NCBI GenBank assembly: GCA_004151065.3
Contig: NWUY0303891229.1
Coordinates: 1-10,821 of the forward strand
Reading direction: 5' to 3'
From: Larix sibirica
Lineage: Eukaryota; Streptophyta; Pinopsida; Pinales; Pinaceae
DNA length: 10,821 bases
The notes beneath the pieces are model-generated. The model was not told where the DNA came from, did not search any database, and saw nothing but the letters and a program-made list of their open reading frames with translations. Both the position numbers and the translations under genes were made by a program. Below are positions 1-7,789 of the stretch, in pieces (position 1 is the stretch's first letter; each line of letters begins with the position of its first letter).

Positions 1-1
1 A

Positions 2-1485
2 AAAGTCACTAGGGGAACACTTCCCAGGTATAAAGTTCAACAAGCAGAAGCTCTCCACTATATTCCCTCTTGCATTTCAGCTAACGGCAACTCTGAGCTA
101 ATCAAAGAAATATCGAAAGAAGAAATAAAAGCAATCATTTGGGCGATGGATCCTAACCAAGCCCCCGGCCAAGATGGATTCTATGTTTACTTTTATAGGC
201 TATGTTGGAACATCATCAAGAAGGATCTAAAGAGAATGTTGGGCTATGCCCAAATGAAACCTAGATTGGGAGGCGCAACCGACTCATCCTTCCTAGCTCT
301 TATTCCGAAAGAGTCCAACCCCTCTTTGTTTTCTTAGTTTCAACCTATTCTTTGTAACGTATCTTACAGGTTTTTCTCAAAAAATCTCCCTTCTCTACTC
401 AAGCAAGTCCTTCCCTCTATCGTTTCTCCTAACCAAGGTGGCTTTCTTCAAAAAAGAAATATCTTCTATAACATAGTACCCGTCTAAGAGGTAGTTCATT
501 CAAGCAGGTGGAGAAAGGAAAAATGCATGATCATCAAGTTAGATATGGATAATGCAGTTGACAGGGTGAATCATCAATTCCTCTTCAAAGTGCTAGAGAA
601 AATTGGCTTTGATAAGAAGTTTATTTGATGGATCCAAACATGTATTGGGCAGCTTTCGCTATCTCCATTGGTAAATGGAAGGGCCACTAGCTTCTTCAAG
701 GCTTCAAGAGGTCTCACGCAGGGATGTCCCCTCTCCCCTCTTCTTTATATTCTTATGGCAGACTCGCTTAGTAGGTGGTTGGAGGTTGCTCGAGTTGATG
801 GCAATATCTCAAGGATAAAGATTCCAAAAAGAGTGAAAGACATCAACCATTCTCAGTTCGCAGATGACACCCATTTATTGGGTGGAGGCTCCTTGATCAT
901 GGATAAAAGATTCAAATCCTTAATGGATACCTACTGCAAAGCATCAAGGGGAAAGGTATACAACAAGAAAATCCGCATATATGGGTTGGATGTGGATAAT
1001 AGGTCTCTCCTCGTCATCACTAGGGAGCTAGGCTTCTAGAGCCTAATCAGGTGGGAGCATTTCAAATACTTGGGAATCCCAATCGTCAGGGATAATCACT
1101 CAGGGGCAATTTGGCAAGAAAGCCTAGATAAAATATATAAGAAGATATCAGAATGGGGAGTATTTTGGCTATCTATTGCAAGGAGAGTGTCCCTCTTCAA
1201 ATCGATGCTTTCTTCCCTTCCCTTATTCCTATTTTCTATCCTTTTGGCTCTGGCAAGCATTCTCCAGCAAATCAACAAGGACAATAAGTACTTTCTTGGA
1301 AATGGAGGAAGCAAAATGAAGGAAGGATCCCCTTTGTAAATTGGAACACAGTCAAAAGCTCAATGAACATAGGTGGGCTCCAAATTAGAGACATGGTTCT
1401 AAATAATTTGGGAATCAAGATTCTTTGGAATATAGTTTCTAAAAGGAGAAAATGGGTGAAAGATGCCCTCCACAAAAAAATGTAA
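2..1485 (+). pseudogene. LINE reverse transcriptase domain (copy A)
   Basis: This is a remnant of the RNA-dependent DNA polymerase that copies LINE RNA at the nicked target. Frame 2 is open from base 2 to 334 and shows the leading APGQDGF box at about 164-184. Next come the polymerase motif KLDMDNAVDR (about 538-567), QGCPLSPL (about 719-742) and the catalytic box FADDTHLLGG (about 857-886), then FKYLGIPI (about 1061-1084). Both aspartates of FADD and the aspartate of KLD are kept; the usual AYDRV reads AVDRV. In-frame stops lie at 335-337 (TAG), 485-487 (TAA), 626-628 (TGA) and 1037-1039 (TAG). Near 1300 the frame slips from 2 to 1; frame 1 then carries the linker (GRIPFVNW, GGLQIRDM) to a TAA at 1483. 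The RT assignment is firm, and the copy is clearly dead. Confidence 0.93.
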
Positions 1486-1647
1486 AGGTTCAAAGATTGA
1501 GAAGCCTTGATCAGCCTCCCCATTTCAAGAAAGGTACTCAAATTTGGAAGCTATGCTTGAAAGCCTAGGGTTTTTTTCAAAATCACCTATATTGGATCTG
1601 AAAAATGGGGAAAAAATTCTCTTATGGGAAGATACAATCCTAAATAA

Positions 1648-1660
1648 CCCCCCCCCCCCC
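1648..1660 (+). repeat. C13 homopolymer inside LINE copy A
   Basis: Thirteen consecutive C bases lie in the post-RT linker of the decayed ORF2. Related LINEs, as I recall the family, have a run of proline codons (NNPP) at this point, so a short CCN stretch may have expanded by slippage. Such runs are also prone to sequencing length error. Confidence 0.95.
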
Positions 1661-1685
1661 ACAACAATCCCATCCAAAGCTTAAA

Positions 1686-2213
1686 AAACTTCAATTTTGG
1701 ATGAAGAACCATGGGATCAAAAAGCTAGGAGATATCTATATTTTGGACCAAGGATACTAGAAGGAGTGGGTAAATCTTTCCCACCCGGATCATCTCCCCT
1801 GGACCCTTAATTTGTTGTATCAAAAGCTAAAATGCAAAGCTCTGATAAACGGGAGAATCAAATATGTTCGAGTATGGGGAGAGGAATGGACAATACTCAA
1901 TCAAGCAGCGTTACCAAGCACTCTTGCAAAATCTTCCTTCCGCAAATCGATCAACAGTATGGACTGGAGTATGGATGAATAATGCCCTTCCAAAGATCAA
2001 CTTCTTTTGTTGGATTGCAGCTCATGGTAATATTCTATCAAGGGAGAATCTCAAAAAATGAGGAAAAATGGGTCCATCTAGATGTGCCATGTGCTTGAAC
2101 AAAGAATAATCCATAAAGCATATTTTTCTTGATTGACAATTCTCAAAGAAAGTATGGCAGGAAGCTTTCGGTCCACTATATCAAAAAATTGCATATCCTA
2201 CAAGCTCTCCCTA
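1686..2213 (+). pseudogene. LINE ORF2 linker and zf-RVT zinc-binding domain (copy A)
   Basis: This is the C-terminal part of ORF2. Frame 3 carries the linker (FWMKNHGIKKLGDIYILD, about 1693-1748; stop TAG at 1758). Frame 1 from 1864 then carries the zf-RVT domain typical of plant LINEs: a YSIKQRYQALLQ helix, the W..VWMNNALPKINFFCW core, AAHGNILSRENLKK and a CAMC half-site, followed by KHIF and VWQEAF. The expected last zinc ligand falls on a TGA in LD*QFS (about 2134), so the fourth ligand is lost. Other stops are TGA at 2059 and TAA at about 2107. The domain is thought to help nucleic-acid binding during retrotransposition. Recognition is by motif order only. Confidence 0.88.
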
Positions 2214-2641
2214 AAAGGAAAACCTCACCTTAACTGGTTTTGGTTGGCCCTTCCTAAATTTATATGCTGAAAATTTTGGCTAGCCTGCAACCATGTAATC
2301 TTTCAACGCATCGAAAGCACTCCCAGTCAAGTGACAAGGAGAGCCATATCATTGGTGAAGGAATTCGTTTCAGTCAAGAACACAGTAAAGTAATTGGATT
2401 CAAACTTATCCAAAGAGGAGAAAAGTTGGATCACCTCACTCAATCTAAAAGACAAGCCAAATGTAAGAGTATAGAAGATTTTGGACACCTTGGGAAACTA
2501 TCAATTCTTCCATGTTCTACGAGAAAACAAAAGTCGACTTCCAGGAAAATGTGGCATACGCCTTGCCAGAGGGAATCCTAAAAGTGGACATTGAATTGGA
2601 CAAACTTGTTGTGATTCCTTAACTCTCCAAAGCGGGCTCGG
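2214..2641 (+). pseudogene. LINE ORF2 C-terminal tail, possible RNase H trace (copy A)
   Basis: Frame 3 continues after the zinc finger with NWFWLALPKFIC, then KFWLACNHVIFQRI and VTRRAISLVKEF, which fit the W..W..RN.IF region that follows zf-RVT in plant LINEs. The TGA at 2268-2270 sits where a tryptophan is expected. Further stops lie at about 2394 (TAA) and 2472 (TAG). Near 2555-2590 the frame reads LARGNPKSGH. This loosely resembles the start of the RNase H domain (DGASRGNPG) that some plant LINEs carry here, but the DGA part is missing and nothing RNase H-like follows. I treat that as a weak trace. Homology is lost near 2600-2640. Confidence 0.6.
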
Positions 2642-3674
2642 GTAGTATCTACGGTTAATCGAACAAGAAGGTATCCTCATAGGTCACATGGGAAAGGTAT
2701 ATGCCCAAAGGAAAAAGACCAAGAAGGGGTGAATCCAAGGGAAAGGTGACCCCGATCATCACGCATATGGTTGTGATGTCAAGTGGTGTGGAGCTGATAG
2801 ACACAAGGCAATCAAGCGTCGTGATAAATTCGATGGGAAAGCAATTTGTCCCCACTCAAAGGTTAATCATGGAAAACGGTGGTTCAACAGATCGCAATGA
2901 CGCTCAAGGACTACTACATCTCTTCTAACATGTCAATATGTTTTGGATAATAATGAAGAATGGTGGTGAATTTATGGTTATGTTGTGTGAGATCAGGGGA
3001 AACTGCATGCGGCTTTCATTAAAGGGCAAACAGAATCGCCTACCTTGAAGGACCGATCCGAAAGGAATTGAGTCAATCTATTGTGGAGCAAGTGGCAATC
3101 GAAGTCAAGGAAGGAGTTTCATCAAAACATGGAAAGGAGGCATTGCAGAACATCGAGGTGCAGTTGGTGACCTTCGTGCGGGAACAATGGAACATGAAGA
3201 ATGGAGCGAGGAGGAGTGTTGTGTTCCTCGTGGACTACACAAATTAAAAAGAAGCCACAAAAGCTTGAAACGAAAGGTCCATAGTTTGAGCTAGGATTTG
3301 AGGTCCATGGATAGACATATAGAGCAGAGGCATTAGTTAGAGTAGCAAGACCACTTTGTAGAAAGGGGAGATGTGAATATCAGATTACAATCATGAGCAA
3401 TGAAGTGGAGAACCAGCAACTTGAAATTGAGGGCATGGAGACTCATCTTGCTCAAGCAAAAGCAGCATGCTTGCAAAATGAGGCCCTAAAAATTTGAGTT
3501 TCCCACTTGGAAGTAACTTTGCTTCAAATACAAAACAAAGAGAGCAAGAAAGAAGCAATTGAAAGCTTGAGCTCTATCCAACTAGTTGTGAAGAGGAATA
3601 CCAAATGCCCTCGGGCCAAGATTAATTGTTATGCATGGGTTTTTTTGTGTTTTCTTGTTACATCGATTCATTAG
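2641..3674 (+). pseudogene. Retroposed coiled-coil protein, unknown family, decayed
   Basis: This is not LINE-like and I cannot name it. Frame 1 (2641-3046) holds a basic start (MPKGKRPRRGESKGK at 2701) and THMVVMSSGVELIDTRQSSV, then, after a TAA at about 2926, HVNMFWIIMKNGGEFMVM. The frame slips near 3030 to frame 2 (to TAA 3245-3247), which reads AYLEGPIRKELSQSIVEQ and ends RRSVVFLVDYTN. It slips again to frame 1 (about 3253-3390: DLRSMDRHIEQRH and DHFVERGDVNIRLQ, with three TAG codons), then frame 3 from 3393 (MSNEVENQQLEIEGMETH) to TAG 3672, with one TGA at 3495-3497. The last 120 or so residues are rich in E, Q, L and A with heptad spacing, so a coiled coil is likely. Similar composition across the slips suggests one ancestral ORF of about 340 codons. 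It could be a processed cellular pseudogene or a gag-like ORF of an unclassified retroelement. Confidence 0.6.
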
Positions 3675-3847
3675 GATATATAGATGTCAGTGTGGGAGAA
3701 ATCGACAATATACCAGTCAGAAGTCTCAGTAGATTATAGTTTTGACAATAGTTTTGCTAGTCAATCAAGATCTGAAAATTTGGGCCAAGGGACATTTTTG
3801 TAATGTATGGATTGATTTTCTTATAGGGATTTCTCCCTCCTCTCATA

Positions 3848-3883
3848 AATAAAATCTTTTACTCATTTTCATCCCAAAAAAAA
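3848..3883 (+). other. Polyadenylation signal and short poly(A) tract
   Basis: AATAAA at 3848-3853 is followed 22 bases later by eight A residues (3876-3883). The next bases are also A-rich (TCATAAAATCAAA), as in a decayed tail. The spacing is that of a normal cleavage and polyadenylation site. It lies about 170 bases after the end of the coiled-coil pseudogene on the same strand, which supports insertion from a polyadenylated RNA. Confidence 0.65.
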
Positions 3884-4103
3884 TCATAAAATCAAACCCT
3901 TTAATGAAGTCTATTGGGGACATTGTTGATGGTATCTCCATGGAAAACATATGATCTATATGATCTACTTCCCTTTGAAAAAAAATTCATAAACATGCAT
4001 ATGATCTCAAATCAAATCAAAATCCATGAATCGGTAACTTCCAACTTTCATTTATACCATCCATTATAATTTTTATTAACCTGAATCTCTTCTCAAGTTA
4101 TCC

Positions 4104-4320
4104 ATTACCAAATTTTAATAGTCGTTTAAGTCCTCAAGAGTATAAAGCTAAGTATCTTTTTTGTTTTACAGTTATTCATGTACATATATAAATCTAATAA
4201 ATTACCAAATTTAAATAAAGTATTGAGTCAATAAAATCCTCATGAGTATGAAGCTAAAGCTAAAGCTAAGTATCTTTTTGTTTTACAATGATTCATGTAA
4301 ATATATAAATCCAATAAATT
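4104..4320 (+). repeat. Imperfect two-copy tandem duplication
   Basis: Unit 1 (4104-4203) and unit 2 (about 4201-4320) share, in order, ATTACCAAATTT, TCCTCA.GAGTAT, AAGCTAAGTATCTTTTT, GTTTTACA, ATTCATGTA and ATATATAAATC, and both end in AATAAATT. The units lie head to tail. Unit 2 is about 20 bases longer because of extra bases before TCCTCA and a small AAGCTA expansion (4251-4269). The many substitutions show the duplication is old. No coding role is apparent. Confidence 0.85.
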
Positions 4321-5024
4321 GACTAAAAATAAAGTTGTTTTTGCAATCTCACAATGGTACAATATATAATAAATTTGTACTAACATTTCATTAACTCAAT
4401 GTAATAAGTTTTTATTATCCAAATGAACAGAAATGTATACAACCATTAATTTGCAATAGCAATCTAACTTTAAGATCACAACCTAACTAAACACCAAGTT
4501 GATGTAAGAACCCATGTTTGTTAGACCCATTTGTTTGTATGACACCCCTTATATAATATTGATATCTAATACAATATGTAAAGCATGTAGATTGTTCTCA
4601 ATTAGCAACAATGCAATGGTTAAGCATTTGAAGAAGTAACAAATCTTTAAGTATTCTATCAAACATATTGACAAAAAAATCCAAACCTAAATACATCACT
4701 TGGTCACATTTCATATATGAATTTGACAGAAAGTCTTGGGAAAAAGGGGGTTTGGAAGAACACCTTAACATGTTAAAATTTAAAACTCCCTAGCATTCTG
4801 ACCATATTGACTCGACCAAGCATAGGGAGGTCAATGAACAAACTGCAAGCCCTTAATGGTGGGAGGGTGAGGTTCTTTTAGAGTCAAGCTCTTTCTCTTG
4901 TTGGCATGTCTGAATTTCTACCTAATAGAAAATTATCTTTTAATTTGGAATGGAAAGTCTAAGTAGGGGAATTTGGAATTCCATGGTTGCTCACCTTTAA
5001 TATAATACTTGGGTCAAAAAATCC

Positions 5025-5034
5025 AAAACCCTAG
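5025..5034 (+). promoter_or_regulatory. Telo-box-like AAACCCTA just before the LINE ORF1 start
   Basis: AAAACCCTAG lies three bases before the likely ORF1 ATG at 5037. AAACCCTA (telo box) is common in plant 5' leaders, especially of translation-related genes. Here it could be part of the LINE leader. With a single short match the assignment is tentative. Confidence 0.3.
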
Positions 5035-5036
5035 CT

Positions 5037-6515
5037 ATGAATCTCTTCCCTTTCTTGGAAACCATGGTTCCTCATCCAGGAGGGGGGCATCCTCCCAATC
5101 CTAACACAAATGCAATTGCATTCATTTGTCTAGTGCAATCTCTAAACAAGTTGAACAAGCAACCTCCTCCCTCATGTTTTGTGAAGAAGCTTGACCAGAT
5201 CCCAAATGTTAATTTTCCTCCTTTTGCTTGACTCAAGGCCCTCACTTTGGCTAAAGGGGTATTGTAGATCAACTCACAAGGATTTGGCCTTCCCCCAAAT
5301 CTAAATATTATGGAAGCAAAAAAAATGGATGGTTATGAACAAGGGTAAAATATCATACTATTTTTGTGGCAGGGGATTTTAAGCATTCCTCTTTGAAACA
5401 AAATAAGATAGAGATCTCATTTTTCACAGCAGTCTATATTTATTTGGCACTAGAGGAATGTATTTAAATCGATTGGCTCCATATTTCAATCCAAATTCAT
5501 ATGTCCCGTGTATTGCTCTTGTCTAGTTTTGCTCCCTCACTTGCCATTTGCATTGTTTGAATGAAGATGCCCCAAGGTGAATTGGAAATACCCTCGTAAC
5601 ATATATTGACAACACAAAGCCAAAGGCACATATGTTCACATGTGCAAGAATATGTGTTAAATAGATCTTAAGAAGGCTTACTAGAAGCTATTTTTCCCAC
5701 TATACAATTGGAAGCATATACAAAAGCTAAACAATGAGCAATTACCATTCAAATGCAAAACATGCCATCAATATGGGCATTTTGCCAAAAATTGCAAGAA
5801 TCAATGAGAAAATCAACTATGATAAACAAAGATTAGTAGCAAAAAATTAATAAGAAAATGGTTCTAAATTCCATTGAAGCAAGGAATCAAGCAATTAGTT
5901 CCAAATTTATATGCCCTTCTAGCTCTTTGCAAGCCCCTCATATCATTTAGTTTCTAGCTTCAAAGCGCCCTAATCCAAATCCCAAATCCACTCCCTCTTC
6001 CAATCGCTTCAATATCCTTTCCCAACCTGAGGTGGATCCAAATCTTGGTGATTCACTAGACTTTCCTCCACCCTCTAATATGAATATAATCTCAAATCTC
6101 GATGATTCATCAAACTTTCCTCCACCCTCTAATATGCCTATCTCATCCTCTCAAACTTGTTTTCAACATGTTTTGACCCCTCGAGCATTTCAACAACCTC
6201 ATTTTTCTGAAACCTAGAAAGATGCTTTATTTCCATAGGAAGATGTGGTTTCAAACAGACAAAAAGAGACAGACCATGCACCAAAGAAAACCCCTATGCA
6301 ATCAATGTGGTCGTTACAAGGGAAAAAATCAGCAATTTCAAGGAGATAAGAAATTGGAGGAGAAGCGCATGCCCAAGAAAGTTGGGAGAATACGCTCTAA
6401 AGATAAAAGGAAAGAGGCTACAAACAAGGAGAAAATTTCGGCGATACAAACCACAATCAAAAGTTCCCATGGAACAAGTTCCAAATTTCAACTACTCGAA
6501 AATCCTGGAATATGA
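5037..6515 (+). pseudogene. LINE ORF1: DUF4283-like and CCHC knuckle protein
   Basis: This is a remnant of the RNA-binding chaperone-like protein that coats LINE RNA. The ATG at 5037 is the likely start: frame 3 runs from it through a proline-rich N-terminus (PPPSCFVKKLDQIPNVNFPP) with TGA at 5229. Frame 1 (about 5343-5664) carries the DUF4283-like core: DRDLIFHSSLYLFGTRGMYL, NRLAPYFNPNSYVPC, then IGNTL and CARICVK, with several stops. Frame 3 returns at 5661 with IDLKKAY and reaches a perfect CX2CX4HX4C knuckle at 5754-5795 (CKTCHQYGHFAKNC), stop at 5805. Frame 2 (to 6217) carries NRFNILSQPEVDPN and an 18-residue repeat. Frame 3 (6222-6515) ends in a lysine/arginine-rich tail. At least four frame changes make it non-functional. 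Confidence 0.85.
6038..6136 (+). repeat. 54-bp (18-residue) tandem repeat in LINE ORF1
   Basis: Two units of about 45 well-matched bases (6038-6082 and 6092-6136) start 54 bases apart. Both contain CTTTCCTCCACCCTCTAATA. Because 54 is a multiple of three the frame is kept, and both units encode a DFPPPSNM / NFPPPSNM box preceded by NL.DS. It sits in the flexible linker between the CCHC knuckle and the basic tail of ORF1. Confidence 0.88.
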
Positions 6516-6568
6516 ATGTCGCTAGAGGGACAAGTAGGTGTAGGATTGAAACTCTCAACTCATAAATA

Positions 6569-7242
6569 ATGTTAATTGTCGCCTAGAATTATAGAGGTAT
6601 CGGTAGCAAGTTTAAAGAGGCAACATTCAAAGATCTTGTTAAAGCAGAGAAACTAGTTGTTCTCTTGCTCGAGGAGACAAAGTTTTAAAATGGTGTTGAT
6701 GTAAGTGCAAGAGGTGTTGTAGAGGGATTTGCACACTATGGGACAACTTCATCAATCTCAACCCTAGATCATGACGTGTCTTGTTCAACAAAATACAGGT
6801 AAAAGGTTTCACATCTCCAATGTCTATATGCTAGTACTATACAAATAAAAAAGAATATTGTTGGCAGACTTTACAAGCACTGAAAGAGACTAAGGTAACT
6901 ACAATCAACATAGTCGCAGGGGACTTTAATGTTGTCATATCCAACAAAGAAAAGTGTGGAGGAAGTATTCTCAAAGACCTATTTCAAGAAAACATGGAAG
7001 ATTTTATGGGTAAATGATATATCTTGGACATCAAATCCTCAAAACGAAAAATACACTTGGACATATAGAAGGGGCCCAACCATATCATTATACTCCTAAA
7101 TGGATTCCTAATAAAGAGCGACTTTCTCTTGAACAATCGCATAATCATTCCATCTAAAATATCATATCATAACTCAATCTCTTTGTTGCTTCACCAACAT
7201 CATAACATTGGTCCTTCGCCATTCAAATTCATTACATTACGG
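6569..7242 (+). pseudogene. LINE ORF2 endonuclease domain (copy B)
   Basis: This is a remnant of the apurinic-like endonuclease (EEP fold) that nicks target DNA to start reverse transcription. From an ATG at 6569 frame 2 reads *NYRGIGSKFKEATF, where the TAG at 6584 replaces the expected W of WNCRG, then VVLLLEETK with the metal-binding glutamate; a TAA follows at 6686. Frame 1 then shows INIVAGDFNVVISNKEKCGG (6904-6963), the GDFN catalytic box. YTWTYRRGP (about 7049-7075) is in frame 2, and frame 1 resumes for LNGFLIKSDFLLNN. The final SDH box reads SYH (7162-7170), so the conserved aspartate is a tyrosine. A TAA follows at 7243-7248. Length and motif order fit a complete but inactive domain. 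Confidence 0.87.
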
Positions 7243-7789
7243 CTTTAAGAACTAGCAGCATTGGACGGTATAGAATAGGTATGGAAGAAATCAATCCAAG
7301 GCTTGCCCTCTTGTGTTTGGGAAAGTAAATTGAGAGCAATGAAGATCACTCTAAAAGAATGGTCAAAATCAGCCTTTAAATCGCCAGCTCAAGAAAGGTT
7401 ATTGCTCCAAAAACGACTTGAATCCCTTCAACAAAAGATGGAAACAAAAGAGTTTACTAAACAAAATAATATTCAAGAAAGAGAACTCTACCAAAAAATA
7501 TACAAAGCCAAGATGATGGAAGAACAATGGAGAATGAGATCGGGGAGCTTAGGGTTGAAATCAGGGGTAAACCAAAGCTCACCGTGAGAAGAATGTAGCA
7601 AAAGAGATTAACTTGGAAGATGGCACAAAAATCTAAGAGCTTCCAACAACCAAGGAGGCTACCAAAAAACACTTTGAACATCTTTACACCAAGGAAGAAC
7701 AAGCCAACCCAAGCTTGAATGGAATGATCCTTAAACATGTTCCCTCTCTGGTTACTAAGGAAGATAATAGGGATCTATGCAAAGAAATA
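7243..7789 (+). pseudogene. LINE ORF2 linker between endonuclease and RT (copy B)
   Basis: Frame 1 from about 7303 to 7587 is a lysine-, glutamine- and glutamate-rich helical stretch (VWESKLRAMKITLKEWSKSA, then EEQWRMRSGSLGLKSG). This fits the LINE linker that normally ends in a SR..WLK.GD.NT.FFH box; the box is degraded here. The frame then shifts to 2 at about 7574 (KAHREKNVAKEINLEDGTKI, stop TAA, then KHFEHLYTKEEQANPS), leading into the RT. There is no catalytic role; it joins the two enzymatic domains. Confidence 0.75.

Larger units (their letters stand above)
1..2640 (+). mobile_element. LINE copy A, 3' portion of ORF2, decayed
   Basis: This is the downstream part of a plant LINE (L1-like non-LTR retrotransposon). 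The element enters from the left edge of the window already inside ORF2, so its ORF1 and endonuclease would lie upstream. The order seen is reverse transcriptase, post-RT linker, zf-RVT domain and C-terminal tail. The best frame moves from 2 (to about 1300) to 1 (to 1485), 3 (about 1686-1860), 1 (1864-2213) and 3 (2214-2641), so several indels have accumulated. No poly(A) tail follows the ORF2 end; the sequence passes directly into an unrelated pseudogene near 2640. It is related to copy B at 5037-9750 in the same orientation, with shared stretches such as MIIKLDM, QFADDT/QFANDT and GCPLSPL. Confidence 0.9.
3884..5036. other. A+T-rich non-coding stretch
   Basis: No reading frame of interest, RNA gene or clear terminal repeat is visible on either strand. 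The part up to about 4700 is strongly A+T-rich and holds the tandem duplication at 4104-4320. The last 300 or so bases are less A+T-rich and may be the 5' untranslated leader of LINE copy B, but I see no sharp 5' boundary or target-site duplication. Confidence 0.6.

Noticed and set aside
1096-1541. Two minus-strand frames of 72 and 89 codons
   Set aside because: They are the antisense of the LINE copy A reverse transcriptase, whose plus-strand motifs are clear.
2655-2855. Minus-strand frame of 66 codons
   Set aside because: It is opposite the coiled-coil pseudogene; the plus strand has better continuity and a matching poly(A) signal.
4104-4320. CRISPR-like or satellite array
   Set aside because: There are only two diverged, adjacent units with no regular spacers, in what looks like plant nuclear DNA.
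5072-5272. Minus-strand frame of 66 codons
   Set aside because: It is the antisense of the proline-rich N-terminus of LINE ORF1.
7457-7738. Minus-strand frame of 93 codons, hydrophobic
   Set aside because: It is the antisense of a lysine- and glutamate-rich LINE linker, which naturally reads as phenylalanine and leucine on the other strand; it is not a membrane protein gene.
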